64,000 bases of DNA from Microbacterium foliorum (GCF_003367705.1 NZ_CP031425.1:744001-808000); one strand, 5' to 3'; numbered from the stretch's first letter, positions 44,360 through 53,227 are shown. Notes: generated from the sequence alone by a model not told the origin. A program made the numbers and translations.

Positions 44360-45370
44360 TCAGCGGTCCGCAGGAGCCGCCCGGGGATGCAGCACGCCCG
44401 AGGCCGCACCGAGTGCGGCACCCACCAGGGTGTCGACGATCCGCTCCCCGGCGACCTGCATCGATCCGATCTCGCCGGTCGCCGCCCCGGTGAGCAGCAG
44501 CACCAGCGGAGTGATGAACACGAGCGCCAGGGCGTAGTTGCGCACGACCACGAGCTCGATCGTGAACTGCAGGGCACCCAGCAGCAGTGCCAGCCAGAGT
44601 CCCGACGGATGCAGCAGCGCGAGCAGTGCGTACACCCCCGCTCCGACCACCGTCCCGAGCATGCGGTGCAGTCCTCGCTGCACGGCGGCGCGCCGGGCGG
44701 CGGCGACCCCGACGACGGCGACCGCGGATCCGACGATCCAGTACGTCCGGGTCGGATCGATGAGCAGGCCCAGCAGCACGCCGAGGACCGCGACGATCGC
44801 CACCCGCAGCACGAGCATCCGCGAATCCGCGGTGAACGCGGGCCCGGGCAGGAGTCGCCGCAGCGGTGTCGGGGCGATCGCCCGAGCTCGGGGGAGGAGC
44901 AGCGGCGCCATCGCGACCGCGTAGGAGAACGTGCAGCCCGCCGCGAGGGCCGTGATGTAGCCGGCCGGCGGGATCGGCGAGCTGGCGACGACGTGAGCGG
45001 AGAGTCCGAACACCAGCACGAAGAACAGGGGTCCGGGCGGGCCGAGGCGGAATCCGAACGAGAGAGCCGCGCTGACGATCGCGACGACGACCACGCCGAC
45101 GCTCACCAGCCACGGGCTCACGGAGGCCAGGACGCCGAGAACGGCGCTGACGATGAGGCCAGCGGCCACGAACGGCAGGATCCGCGCCCGGTCGATCACC
45201 GGCGCGGCGCCCGCGAAGAGCACGGTGAACGCCCCGGATGCTGCTATGTAACCGAGCGACGGTGCACCGAGCACCGTCATGACGGCGATCGGAACGGCGA
45301 TGCCGAGAGCGGCCTGCGTCGCCAGGTGCCAGCGCGGACCGCGCGTGGGGGCCAGAGCGAACAGACTCAT
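44360..45370 (-). CDS. FUSC-family membrane protein
   Basis: A 336-residue membrane protein with two bundles of about five helices each, the second with the FUSC pattern YWIVGSAVAVVGVAAARRAAVQRGLHRMLGTVVGAGV near 225-260. Related to aromatic-acid exporters (YccS/AaeB type) but without their long cytoplasmic parts. Substrate unknown. GACAAT stands 6 nt before the ATG and GGAGG is adjacent to it. Confidence 0.85.
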   Translation of the reverse strand: MSLFALAPTRGPRWHLATQAALGIAVPIAVMTVLGAPSLGYIAASGAFTVLFAGAAPVIDRARILPFVAAGLIVSAVLGVLASVSPWLVSVGVVVVAIVSAALSFGFRLGPPGPLFFVLVFGLSAHVVASSPIPPAGYITALAAGCTFSYAVAMAPLLLPRARAIAPTPLRRLLPGPAFTADSRMLVLRVAIVAVLGVLLGLLIDPTRTYWIVGSAVAVVGVAAARRAAVQRGLHRMLGTVVGAGVYALLALLHPSGLWLALLLGALQFTIELVVVRNYALALVFITPLVLLLTGAATGEIGSMQVAGERIVDTLVGAALGAASGVLHPRAAPADR

Positions 45371-45435
45371 CCCTCCATTGTCTCGCTCCTCGCTCGCTGC
45401 CCGTGACACGCAGGGCCGGCGATACGATGGCCGAC

Positions 45436-46770
45436 GTGACCGCACCCCGCCCCGGAATCGCCGAGCGCCTCGCGCAGATGATCCAGCTGCCGACCGTGTC
45501 GGCCGAACTCGCACAGCGGGGAACCGGGCCGTTCGAGGACTTCGCGGCGCTGATCGCCGAGCTCTATCCGCTCGTGCACGAGCGGCTCGCCCTCGAGAGG
45601 CACACCGAGTTCGGGCTGCTCTTCCACTGGACTGGCAGCGGCGCCGCGCCCGGCGGCCCTGTGGTGCTCATGGCCCACTACGACGTCGTGCCGGTCGACG
45701 AGAGCGACGCGTGGACGCATCCGCCGTTCGCCGGAGTGATCGCCGACGGCCTGGTGCACGGGCGGGGCGCGCTCGACGACAAGGGGCCGTTGCTCGTGGT
45801 CCTCGAAGCCGTCGAGAACCTCCTCGCCGAGGGCGTCGTGCCTGCCCGAGACGTCTACCTCTCGTTCGGCGGCAACGAGGAGACCTACGGAGATGCCGCC
45901 CGGGAGATCGCCCGCACGTTCCGCGAGCGCGGCATCGTGCCCTGGCTCGTGGTCGACGAGGGCGGCGCCGTCGTCGACGCCCCGCTGCCGTTCGTCCCCG
46001 GTCGCGCCGCCATGATCGGGGTCGGCGAGAAGGGGCTCATGACCCTCACGCTCTCGGCGCGCGGCGACGGCGGGCATGCCTCGGCGCCTCCGACGCGCAC
46101 TGCCGTTCGTCGGATCGCTCGTGCCGTCGACCGCCTGGGACCGTCGACGTTCCGTCCCCGCCCGTCGAGGGCGATCGGACGGATGCTGTCGCAGCTCGGC
46201 GCGCAGACTCCGGGGCCCGCAGGGCTGCTGCTGCGGCTGCTGGGCTCCGCGCGCTTCCTCACCGGTCGTCTGTTCGCCGCGCTCGGCGGCGAGTCGGCGG
46301 CTCTCGTGCGCACGACGGTGGCACCCACCATGCAGTCCGGCGGCACGGCCTCGAACGTCCTCCCCTCCCAGGCATCTGCGACCCTCAACCTGCGGATCGC
46401 GCTGGGGGAGACACCGCAGCAGGCCGTGCTGCGGGTTCGCAGACGCATCCGCGATCCACTCGTCACGGTGAGGGTCGAGGAGGCGAGTGCTCCGTCACCC
46501 GAGTCCGCGACCGACAACGCCCAGTTCGCCCTGCTGGCCGAGGCGCTCGCGGTGTCGCATCCGGGCGTCGCCGCGGTGCCGTACGTGATGATGGCGGCGA
46601 CGGATTCGAGGCACTTCCATCGCTTCGCCCCCGCCGTCTACCGGTTCGCTCCGTTGGAGATGTCGAATGCCCAGCGCGCGTCGATCCACGGGGTCGACGA
46701 GAACGTCGAGATATCCGCACTCGAGCGGGGTGTGATGTTCTACCGCGCCCTCATCCTCGGGCTAGGGTGA
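45436..46770 (+). CDS. M20-family metallopeptidase
   Basis: A 444-residue di-zinc peptidase. Motifs: LMAHYDVVPV near 78 (first zinc His), GRGALDDKGPL near 110 (bridging Asp), FGGNEETYG near 147 (catalytic Glu), VDEGGAV near 175 and the lid domain starting GDGGHASAPP near 215. Close to the PM20D1/carboxypeptidase S group. GTG 45436 is preferred because TACGAT lies 7 nt upstream; ATG 45427 lies inside that box. Confidence 0.92.
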   Translation: MTAPRPGIAERLAQMIQLPTVSAELAQRGTGPFEDFAALIAELYPLVHERLALERHTEFGLLFHWTGSGAAPGGPVVLMAHYDVVPVDESDAWTHPPFAGVIADGLVHGRGALDDKGPLLVVLEAVENLLAEGVVPARDVYLSFGGNEETYGDAAREIARTFRERGIVPWLVVDEGGAVVDAPLPFVPGRAAMIGVGEKGLMTLTLSARGDGGHASAPPTRTAVRRIARAVDRLGPSTFRPRPSRAIGRMLSQLGAQTPGPAGLLLRLLGSARFLTGRLFAALGGESAALVRTTVAPTMQSGGTASNVLPSQASATLNLRIALGETPQQAVLRVRRRIRDPLVTVRVEEASAPSPESATDNAQFALLAEALAVSHPGVAAVPYVMMAATDSRHFHRFAPAVYRFAPLEMSNAQRASIHGVDENVEISALERGVMFYRALILGLG

Positions 46771-46825
46771 TCTCACCCCGCCGGGTGCTCGAGCGCCCGG
46801 ACATCCCTTCCCTCGAGGAGCCGCG

Positions 46826-48280
46826 ATGACGCGCAGTCGGACTCTGGGCACCCTGGCCACGGTCGTCGGGTTCCTGGCCTTCGTCGAATTCACCAGCGGC
46901 GTCCTGCAGGGCTATTACACGCCCATGCTCACCGACATCGCGCGGCATCTCGGCATCCATGATGCCGACGTCAACTGGCTCGAAGGCACCCAGCTCATGC
47001 TGTCGGCGCTCGTCGTGCCGGCGTTCGCGAAGCTCGGCGACATGGTCGGCCACAAGCGGATGCTGCTGATCTCCACCGCGCTGACCGCCGCAGCGGCCCT
47101 GGTGCTGCCGTTCACCGACTCCTTTGCGGTGTTCCTCATCGGCTGGACGCTGATGGGCTTCTACGTCGTGTGGCTGCCGCTCGAGATCGCGCTGATCTGG
47201 TCGCGCTCCCGGCGCATGGAAGGACGCTCGTCGATCACGGCGAAGGCGGCGGGACTCCTGGTCGCGGCGCTCGAGGGCGGTGCCATCATCGGGGCGCTGG
47301 TCGGCGGGGCTCTCATCGACGTGCTGCCGCTGACTGTCGTGCTCCTCATCCCGGCCCTGCTCATCGTCATCTGCTTCTTCGTCATCCTGTTCGGGGTGAA
47401 GGAGTCGCCCGATCCGACGGGCGGCGTCTTCGACACCGTCGGCGTCGTGCTCATCTCGATGGCATTGATCTGCTTCACGGGTGGTCTCAGCCTGCTGCGT
47501 CTCGAGGGCGGGCTCGTGAACCCGTGGTCGTGGGCGGTGGTGCTCCTCGGCATCCTGCTCGTGATCCCTTTCGTGCTCTGGGAGCTGCGCTGCGAGGACC
47601 CGGTCATCGACGTGCGCATGTTCCGCTCGCCTGCGCTCGGCCCGGTGTTCCTCACCGCCGGACTGTTCGGCGTCAGCGTGCTCGGGGCACAGGCCCCGCT
47701 GTCGACCTTCGCCCGCACCGACCCCGGCGAGTACGGCTACGGGCTGGGCACGACCGGGTTCGCGACCTCCTTGATCATCGGCCTGTATCTGATCGCCATG
47801 ATCGTCGGCGCCCTGCTTTTCCCGGTGATCGCGCGGGTGCTCACTCCGCGGGTGACTCTCATGGGAGCGTCGCTGCTCGTGGGCATCGGATTCCTCCTCT
47901 TCCTGCCGTTCCACGATTCGTATCTGCAGGTCGTCACGAACATGGCCGTCGTCGGGCTCGGATCGGGTGCGCTCGTGGCGGCTCTTCCCGCAGCGGCCGC
48001 CTCGGCCGCGCCCCCGACCCAGACCGGTGTCGCGACGGGACTCACGAACTCGGTCAAGACGGTGGGCGGGGCGATCGCGTCGTGCGTGTTCGGCATCGCG
48101 CTGCTGAACGGCGTGAGCGGAGCGGCCGAGGGCACGGCCGGATCCTTCGCCGGCTACATCACCGTCTGGGTGGTCTGCGGTGTCACCGCACTCGTGGCGG
48201 CCGCGATCCTCGTGTTCGTGCCGAAGGAGGCGTTCACCGACCGGGCGGATGCGGAAGCCGTCGCCGCCCCCGTGGTCTGA
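46826..48280 (+). CDS. MFS drug transporter (DHA2-like, 14 helices)
   Basis: A 484-residue major-facilitator exporter with about 14 helices. Family features: the loop 2-3 motif AFAKLGDMVGHKRMLLIS near 70-88 and LTNSVKTVGGAIASCVFGIAL near 410. Possible substrates are drugs or small metabolites. GAGGAG stands 5 nt before ATG. It ends 2 nt from the convergent gene, with no terminator in between. Confidence 0.92.
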   Translation: MTRSRTLGTLATVVGFLAFVEFTSGVLQGYYTPMLTDIARHLGIHDADVNWLEGTQLMLSALVVPAFAKLGDMVGHKRMLLISTALTAAAALVLPFTDSFAVFLIGWTLMGFYVVWLPLEIALIWSRSRRMEGRSSITAKAAGLLVAALEGGAIIGALVGGALIDVLPLTVVLLIPALLIVICFFVILFGVKESPDPTGGVFDTVGVVLISMALICFTGGLSLLRLEGGLVNPWSWAVVLLGILLVIPFVLWELRCEDPVIDVRMFRSPALGPVFLTAGLFGVSVLGAQAPLSTFARTDPGEYGYGLGTTGFATSLIIGLYLIAMIVGALLFPVIARVLTPRVTLMGASLLVGIGFLLFLPFHDSYLQVVTNMAVVGLGSGALVAALPAAAASAAPPTQTGVATGLTNSVKTVGGAIASCVFGIALLNGVSGAAEGTAGSFAGYITVWVVCGVTALVAAAILVFVPKEAFTDRADAEAVAAPVV

Positions 48281-48282
48281 CG

Positions 48283-49158
48283 TCAGTCGCAGTCGCAGTC
48301 GCGGTCGCGGTCGCAGTCGCAGTCGCAGTCGCGGTCGAGGTCGAGATCGAGGTCGAGATCGAGGAACCGAGAGATCTCGACCCACGCGTGCTCGCCGAGA
48401 GTCCTGTCAGCGGCTGCGCTCCCGCCTCGCGCCATGGCGACTCCGCCGTCGGCGGGCACCTCGCCAGGGAGGATGAGACGATGCCCGGCATCGGGATGCT
48501 CCACAGTCGTCGTCCGTCTGCCGTGGACCAGTCGTCGCTGCGTGATCGCGGCCGCGAACTCGGTACTGGGCCACACGCGGTCGTCGCCCCCAGTGACGAG
48601 CAGCAGGTCGCCGGTGATTCGCTCGACGGGAATGGTTGCCGCCTCGGTCCGCGCCGAGTCGAGCGCCAGGCTCGACGAGTACAGCGAGAGGTACTCCGGC
48701 GGATCGGTGGTCGCAGTCCATGCAGGGTCGAAGGCGACCGATGGCAGTGGAGCGCCGTCCAGCGTCCAGTGGGAGGACCACTGCCCATCCGCCAGCCCGG
48801 ACCAGACGACCGACGAGGGAGAGGCGGCGACGGTCGTGTCGATGTCCACCGTGCTGGCGGTGACGAGAGCTGCCTCGGCCCCGAACGATGTTCCGAAGAT
48901 GGCCACGCGATCGTGATCCCGTCGCAGCAACTCGATCTGATCGATGAAAAGTTCTATCGGCACCTCGTGCGGCACCGGTCTCTGACCCACTCCGCCGAAC
49001 CAGCGGATGGCGCGCACCCGTGCTCCGCGACGGCTGAGGAGATCCGCGCGAGCCGATTCGAGTCTTCCGCTGGAACCGGCGAGCAAGAGCACCGCCGTCC
49101 CTCTGGGGTGCGCGGGCAGCGCGTCGTAGGTGTCATCCGAAGAGAGCGGCGAAGGCAT
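48283..49158 (-). CDS. Alpha/beta hydrolase, BAAT-like acyl-CoA hydrolase family
   Basis: A 291-residue alpha/beta hydrolase with a nucleophile elbow GTSFGAEAAL near 90, a late Asp in LVTGGDDRVWPS near 203 and His in HPDAGHRLILP near 230, matching the BAAT C-terminal domain family. The last 26 residues are a dipeptide repeat (LD, then RD and CD), encoded by 13 hexanucleotide units. This acidic, Cys-rich tail is not part of the hydrolase fold. Substrate unknown. Confidence 0.8.
   Translation of the reverse strand: MPSPLSSDDTYDALPAHPRGTAVLLLAGSSGRLESARADLLSRRGARVRAIRWFGGVGQRPVPHEVPIELFIDQIELLRRDHDRVAIFGTSFGAEAALVTASTVDIDTTVAASPSSVVWSGLADGQWSSHWTLDGAPLPSVAFDPAWTATTDPPEYLSLYSSSLALDSARTEAATIPVERITGDLLLVTGGDDRVWPSTEFAAAITQRRLVHGRRTTTVEHPDAGHRLILPGEVPADGGVAMARGGSAAADRTLGEHAWVEISRFLDLDLDLDLDRDCDCDCDRDRDCDCD
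48286..48363. repeat. Hexanucleotide tandem repeat (GTCGCA/GTCGAG), 13 units
   Basis: Thirteen 6-nt units, GTCGCA, GTCGCG and GTCGAG or ATCGAG, directly before the stop codon of the hydrolase gene. All are in frame, so copy-number change alters only the tail length. Confidence 0.85.
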
Positions 49159-49174
49159 GTGGCGTCGTCCGAAG

Positions 49175-49486
49175 TCAGTCGCGGTCGAGGCCGAACGAGC
49201 GCTTGACCACGGCCTGCATGTCGCGGTCGATCCCGTCGATGCGGGTGTTCACGGTGTCGAAGCGGGCGTTCATCTCATTGCGGAGTCCGCCGATCTGAGC
49301 GTTCATCTCGCCGCGGAGTCCGCCGATCTGGGCGTTCATCTCTCCGCGGAGTCCGCCGATCTCTCCGCGGAGTCCGCCGATCTCGGCCCGGACGACGCGG
49401 ATGAAGAGTGTCGACACGACCGTCATCATCCCGAGCATGAGCGCAGTGAACGAGCCGATCATCGTCCAGATCTGAGCGTCGTTCAT
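49175..49486 (-). CDS. Membrane-anchored protein with hendecad repeats
   Basis: A 103-residue protein: one N-terminal helix (about 5-30) and then a coiled coil with two full IGGLRGEMNAQ units and neighbouring partial or degenerate units, spaced 11 residues (33 bp). A basic C-terminus follows. A rod-like oligomer on one side of the membrane is likely. Start 49486 is a judgement; GTG 49495 upstream is possible. Confidence 0.65.
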   Translation of the reverse strand: MNDAQIWTMIGSFTALMLGMMTVVSTLFIRVVRAEIGGLRGEIGGLRGEMNAQIGGLRGEMNAQIGGLRNEMNARFDTVNTRIDGIDRDMQAVVKRSFGLDRD

Positions 49487-49633
49487 GAGGTGCACCGTGT
49501 CATCTTCGCATCGTTCCAGACGACGCATCGAGATCCACGTCGCTGTATACCGTCATCCCGAGTACAGGGGAAAACGTGGATTGCAGCCGAGACGTGCAGG
49601 ACAGGCGCAATAGCTCGGTGACCCGCCCTGGCG

Positions 49634-50038
49634 TCACCCTGCCGCGCGGGGCGGATTGTGCATGAACTCGATGCGGATGCCGTCGTCGTCCTCCACGAAC
49701 GAGGCGTAGTACCGGTCCGTGTACCGCGGGTACTCCTTCGGATCGCGGACGGAGGACCACCCCGCGTCCAGAGCGACCGCGTGCAGTCTGTCGACCTCGT
49801 CGCGCGACGCGACCGCGAAGGCCATGTGCTGCCAGCCGACGCGTCCGTGACGGTGCGGGCCCGAGCTCTCGTCCCACGCGTACAGGATGATCTCGGTCTC
49901 TTCGCCGTGATGCCACGAGATCGAGTGATCGTCTCCCGGCCCGCTCTCGTATCCGAGAGCTGTCAGCACGGGATGGAACTGCGCCGTTCCGCGTTCGAGG
50001 TCGTCGACGGTGATGCCCAGGTGATCGAGAAGAGCCAT
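49634..50038 (-). CDS. VOC-family (glyoxalase-like) protein
   Basis: A 134-residue vicinal-oxygen-chelate fold with the usual two beta-alpha-beta-beta-beta modules: LDHLGITVDDLERGTAQF at the start, QHMAFAVASRDEVDRLHAVA near 70 and YYASFVEDDDGIRIEFMHN at the end. His6 and Glu124 are placed like the metal ligands. Function (dioxygenase, isomerase or antibiotic resistance) cannot be told from sequence alone. Confidence 0.88.
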   Translation of the reverse strand: MALLDHLGITVDDLERGTAQFHPVLTALGYESGPGDDHSISWHHGEETEIILYAWDESSGPHRHGRVGWQHMAFAVASRDEVDRLHAVALDAGWSSVRDPKEYPRYTDRYYASFVEDDDGIRIEFMHNPPRAAG

Positions 50039-50126
50039 GCCGCCAGTCTTGCAGGAGGTTTCGGCGTCGCGCCAGAGGGCTCAGCCGGGTATTGCCCAGG
50101 GAAGCGCCCTCTACTACTGAGGGTGG

Positions 50127-50324
50127 TCAGAGCTCGATGCCGTGATCTTCGTCGTTGACCCCGGCGTTGCGTCCGCGGCGGGACTCGTAGCCGATGAACC
50201 AGCCGAGCCAGACGATCGCCGCGAGCAGGATGCCGAGCCAGACGTTCTGGAAGATCAGACCGATCACGATCCCGAGGATCAGGAGTCCTGCGGTCACGAG
50301 CAGGCGGAGAGCAGTGCGGGACAT
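50127..50324 (-). CDS. Small two-helix membrane protein
   Basis: A 65-residue protein with helices at about 6-25 and 28-47 and a charged tail (YESRRGRNAGVNDEDHGIEL). Such small proteins are common in Microbacteriaceae, function unknown. TAGGCT lies 6 nt before the ATG, so the start is likely leaderless. Confidence 0.7.
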   Translation of the reverse strand: MSRTALRLLVTAGLLILGIVIGLIFQNVWLGILLAAIVWLGWFIGYESRRGRNAGVNDEDHGIEL

Positions 50325-50374
50325 GGCCTCAGCCTAGAGGTGATCGAGCCACGAGCCGATCGCTCGCGGACGGG

Positions 50375-51334
50375 TCAGCGCGAGCGGTGGTCTTCGGGAG
50401 AGAGCCGCGGGCCGCGGCGGGGTTCGCTCACGCCGCTCGCGAAGATCAGCCTGATCACCCGCTGCCGGTGACCGGCCCAGGGCGCGAGGAGCTCGAGCAT
50501 CCCGTCGTCATCGGTCCGGTGCCCGGTGAGTGCGTACCCGACCTCATGCGCCAGATGGTAGTCGCCGACGCTCACCGCATCGGGATCGCCGAGCGCTCGC
50601 AGGCGCGTCTCGGCGGAGGTCCAGACTCCGACACCGGGCAGGCTGGTGAGGATGCGGTCACGGTCGGCGCCGTCCTGCGCGGCCAGCAGCGCACGAGAGA
50701 TGCTCTCGGCCCGTTCGGCGACCCGGACGATCGTCTTCGACTGCGGCGGCTGCACACCCACCCGATGCCACTCCCACGAGGGGATGCGTCGCCACTGCTC
50801 TGCGGTCGGAGCGGCGAACATCGGTCGCGGGGTCGGGCCCGGTGCGCGCTCGCCGTACTTCGTGACGATCAGGCGCCAGGCGCGGAACGCCTCGAGCCCG
50901 GTGACCTTCTGCTCGAGGATGGCGCACGCGAGAGCGTCGAAGACGACGTCGGTGCGAGACAGGCGGATGCCGGGGGAGCGGCGGGCGACCTCGGCGATGA
51001 ACGGGTGATGCGAAGGATCGAAGCCCGACGGGTCATCGGCGGCTCCGCACAGACGCGGCACCGCATCGAGAGCGTGGTCCGCTCCGCTGCCCCATGCCGT
51101 CGCCCTGATCTCGCGGCCCTGCGCACGCAGCGCGACCGTCGCCGGGCCCGACGGGGTGCGCACGGCGCGCCAGATGACGGGGCCGTCGTGCACCGTCGTC
51201 GGGTCGCCGGGGCCTCGCCGCAGCATCCCCACCGTCGCGCGCAGATCGACAGGTGCGGCGGGTCGGTAGACGCTCTCTCGCGGATGCGCCCGAGGGGCTG
51301 CGTCGGCAGCTCCGGCATCCGTGGTCAGGGTCAT
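50375..51334 (-). CDS. DNA glycosylase, HhH-GPD superfamily (AlkA-like)
   Basis: A 319-residue base-excision repair protein. The HhH-GPD region is ILTSLPGVGVWTSAETRLRALGDPDAVSVGDYHL near 225-260, with the catalytic Asp in VGDYH. The N-terminal AlkA-like part is less conserved. It likely removes alkylated purines such as 3-methyladenine. TATGGT lies 6 nt before the ATG (leaderless). Confidence 0.85.
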   Translation of the reverse strand: MTLTTDAGAADAAPRAHPRESVYRPAAPVDLRATVGMLRRGPGDPTTVHDGPVIWRAVRTPSGPATVALRAQGREIRATAWGSGADHALDAVPRLCGAADDPSGFDPSHHPFIAEVARRSPGIRLSRTDVVFDALACAILEQKVTGLEAFRAWRLIVTKYGERAPGPTPRPMFAAPTAEQWRRIPSWEWHRVGVQPPQSKTIVRVAERAESISRALLAAQDGADRDRILTSLPGVGVWTSAETRLRALGDPDAVSVGDYHLAHEVGYALTGHRTDDDGMLELLAPWAGHRQRVIRLIFASGVSEPRRGPRLSPEDHRSR

Positions 51335-51368
51335 GCGCCCACCATACGTGGCGGGACTGACACTCGGA

Positions 51369-52070
51369 TCAGAAGCGGTCGGGCGAGGGTGTTCCGTGGC
51401 CGTAGCGGATGACGACGTCGGCGTGGCGGTCGAAGCGGTAGCCGATGCCGCGCACGGTGCGGACGATGTCCTCGTAGCGGCCGAGCTTGGCGCGCAGTCG
51501 CCGCACGTGCACGTCGATGGTGCGCTCGCCCGGGGTCTCGTCGTCCTGCGCCTGCCACAGGGCGGAGACGAGCTCGCTGCGCTCGATCGTGCGTCCCTCT
51601 CGGAGCACGAGGTACTGCAGCAGCTCGAACTCCTTGTAGGTGAACGCGGCGGACTCGCCGTCGATCAGCACGCGCTTGCGGGAGATGTCGACCACGACAC
51701 CGCCCTCTTCGTCGGTGATCTCCTCTTCGGCCGCGGCCTTGGTGCGAGCGATCGCGCCGGGCTCGTGCAGCGCCAGGCGCACGACGTCGAGGTCGCGACC
51801 ACCCGATCCGTGTGGAGCGAGGGCGACGGTGGCGTGCGTCTCGGCCCCGGGCGCCAGTTCGGCGAGGGTGCGACGCAGCGCGTCGACGAGGAGCGGGAGG
51901 CTGACGCCTGCTTCGGCCGCCTTGATCTCGTCGAGACCGACGTAGAGGGCGAAGCCGCGGGGCGAGCGGACGGCGGGAAGGTCCGCGTCGAGCGGTGCTG
52001 CGGCGGGGGCCTGCGGTGCGGGGCGTGCGGAGGTGGCGACAGGACGCTCGAGAAGTGCGATGTTCGACAT
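51369..52070 (-). CDS. Winged-helix regulator with PhoB-type C-terminus, no receiver domain
   Basis: A 233-residue protein. Residues about 130-220 are an OmpR/PhoB-like wHTH (DISRKRVLIDGESAAFTYKEF, GERTIDVHVRRLRAKL, VRTVRGIGYRFD). The N-terminal 120 residues do not look like a receiver: no acidic pocket or phospho-Asp is visible, so the input is probably not phosphorylation. Upstream is a long leader with a cysteine-rich mini-ORF, suggesting control by amino acid or sulfur status. Target genes unknown. Confidence 0.85.
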   Translation of the reverse strand: MSNIALLERPVATSARPAPQAPAAAPLDADLPAVRSPRGFALYVGLDEIKAAEAGVSLPLLVDALRRTLAELAPGAETHATVALAPHGSGGRDLDVVRLALHEPGAIARTKAAAEEEITDEEGGVVVDISRKRVLIDGESAAFTYKEFELLQYLVLREGRTIERSELVSALWQAQDDETPGERTIDVHVRRLRAKLGRYEDIVRTVRGIGYRFDRHADVVIRYGHGTPSPDRF

Positions 52071-52220
52071 GATGATGAAGTCCTCAGGACGTGAGCCGAA
52101 GAGAAGGCTCTGATGCGTTGCATGAATGACCGGGCGAGCCGGGAAGCGAGCAGGGGTGGGTGCTCGGAGACCAGTCCCCGCAGATCGCGAGAAGTCAGGT
52201 CAGACGGAGTGGCTGTTCGT

Positions 52221-52322
52221 TCAGCGACACATTCGGCAACACATGCCAACGCGACCGGGCATCATCATCCCGGCAGTCCTGTTCGCCTCCTGGGCGGACG
52301 AAGGGCTTGCGTTGGTAGTCAT
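52221..52322 (-). CDS. Cysteine-rich leader peptide (leaderless uORF)
   Basis: A 33-residue ORF in the leader of the wHTH gene, starting MTTNASPSSAQEANRTAG and ending VGMCCRMCR-stop. The promoter is near consensus: TTGACA (52353-52358, minus), 18-nt spacer, CATAAT (52329-52334), then the ATG 6 nt later with no ribosome site, so the message is leaderless. A cysteine cluster at the end of a leaderless uORF is the arrangement described for cysteine-responsive attenuators in mycobacteria. Slow translation of the Cys codons would then affect expression of the regulator. Confidence 0.7.
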   Translation of the reverse strand: MTTNASPSSAQEANRTAGMMMPGRVGMCCRMCR

Positions 52323-52328
52323 GGGGGG

Positions 52329-52358
52329 ATTATGACCGAAGAAGTCCGCGCGTGTCAA
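52329..52358 (-). promoter_or_regulatory. Promoter of the cysteine-rich leader
   Basis: Near-consensus -35 TTGACA (52353-52358) and -10 CATAAT (52329-52334) with an 18-nt spacer, minus strand. It is back-to-back with the plus-strand promoter of the next gene (TAACGT at 52386-52391). Confidence 0.75.
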
Positions 52359-52398
52359 AACGGCCGTCGGTGGGGGAGTCGGGCGTAACGTGGTGCGG

Positions 52399-52707
52399 GT
52401 GACCACCTCGACCCTCGCCTCCGGCTTCATCCTCACCGACGAGAAGGACGCATCGCGGTACACGCTGACACGCGACGGACAGCTCGTGAGCGTGCTCGAC
52501 TACCGGGACGACGGACACACGATCGCCCTGACGAGAGCGTTCACGATCCCGACTTTCCGCGGACACGGCTATGCGGCGGTGGTCGTCGAGGGGGCTGTCG
52601 CCGACATCGAGCAGCGCGCGGACCGCAAGGTCGACGCGGTGTGCTGGTACGTCTCGGACTGGTTCGAGGCGCACCCCGAGCACGCCTCGCTGCTGCGGGT
52701 CCGCTGA
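52399..52707 (+). CDS. GNAT-type N-acetyltransferase, YjdJ-like
   Basis: A 102-residue short GNAT fold of the YjdJ-like type: VSVLDYRDDGHTIALTRAFTIPTFRGHGYAAVVVEGAVADIE with the R/Q-G-x-G/A acetyl-CoA loop (FRGHGYAA), then VDAVCWYVSDWFEAHPEH. Function unknown. GTG 52399 has TAACGT 7 nt upstream; GTG 52390 is in frame but inside that box. Confidence 0.85.
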   Translation: MTTSTLASGFILTDEKDASRYTLTRDGQLVSVLDYRDDGHTIALTRAFTIPTFRGHGYAAVVVEGAVADIEQRADRKVDAVCWYVSDWFEAHPEHASLLRVR

Positions 52708-52759
52708 GGACGGTCGTGTGACGCTGTGTTACACGGCGGCACCCTGACAGGATGAAGGC

Positions 52760-53227
52760 ATGAAACTCGCCGAGGCTCTCACCGCCCGTGCAGATCTGCA
52801 GCGTCGCATCGAGCAGCTGCGTGCCCGCATCACCGCGAACGCCAGGTATCAGGAGGGCGAGGAGCCGGCGGAAGACGCGGCAGCCCTCCTCGTCGAGGCC
52901 GATGCCGCGCTCGTGCAGCTGCGTGATCTGATCCGCCGGATCAACGCGACGAACGCGGCGCTCGGCCTCGGTGCGGACGGGACGATGACCGATGCGCTCG
53001 CCGCGCGCGACGTGCTCCGCCTGCGGCACTCGCTGCTGGCCGACGCCGCCGCTGCGGCATCGGGGGCGAACGACCAGTTCCTCCGGCAGATGCGTTCGGA
53101 GCTGCGGCAGATCTCCGCGCTCCCCGTCGCCGAGCTGCGCTCGCGCGCCGACGCCGTCGCGCAGGAGCTGCGCGAACTCGACAACCGGATCCAGCAGGCG
53201 AACTGGATACATGAACTGAAGGAGTAG
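52760..53227 (+). CDS. DIP1984-family helical protein
   Basis: A 155-residue, highly charged helical protein of the DIP1984/septicolysin-type family: MKLAEALTARADLQRRIEQLRARI, TNAALGLGADGTMTDALAARDVLRLRHSLL and a C-terminal QANWIHEL. Coiled-coil rich, cytoplasmic. Function unknown. CAGGAT lies 6 nt before the ATG. Confidence 0.85.
   Translation: MKLAEALTARADLQRRIEQLRARITANARYQEGEEPAEDAAALLVEADAALVQLRDLIRRINATNAALGLGADGTMTDALAARDVLRLRHSLLADAAAAASGANDQFLRQMRSELRQISALPVAELRSRADAVAQELRELDNRIQQANWIHELKE

Noticed and set aside
48286..48363. CRISPR array
   Set aside because: The units are 6 bp, contiguous and coding, without spacers.
49175..49528. Longer start (117 residues) for the coiled-coil membrane protein
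   Set aside because: The extra N-terminus is charged and ends in the membrane helix without a ribosome site; 49486 fits better.
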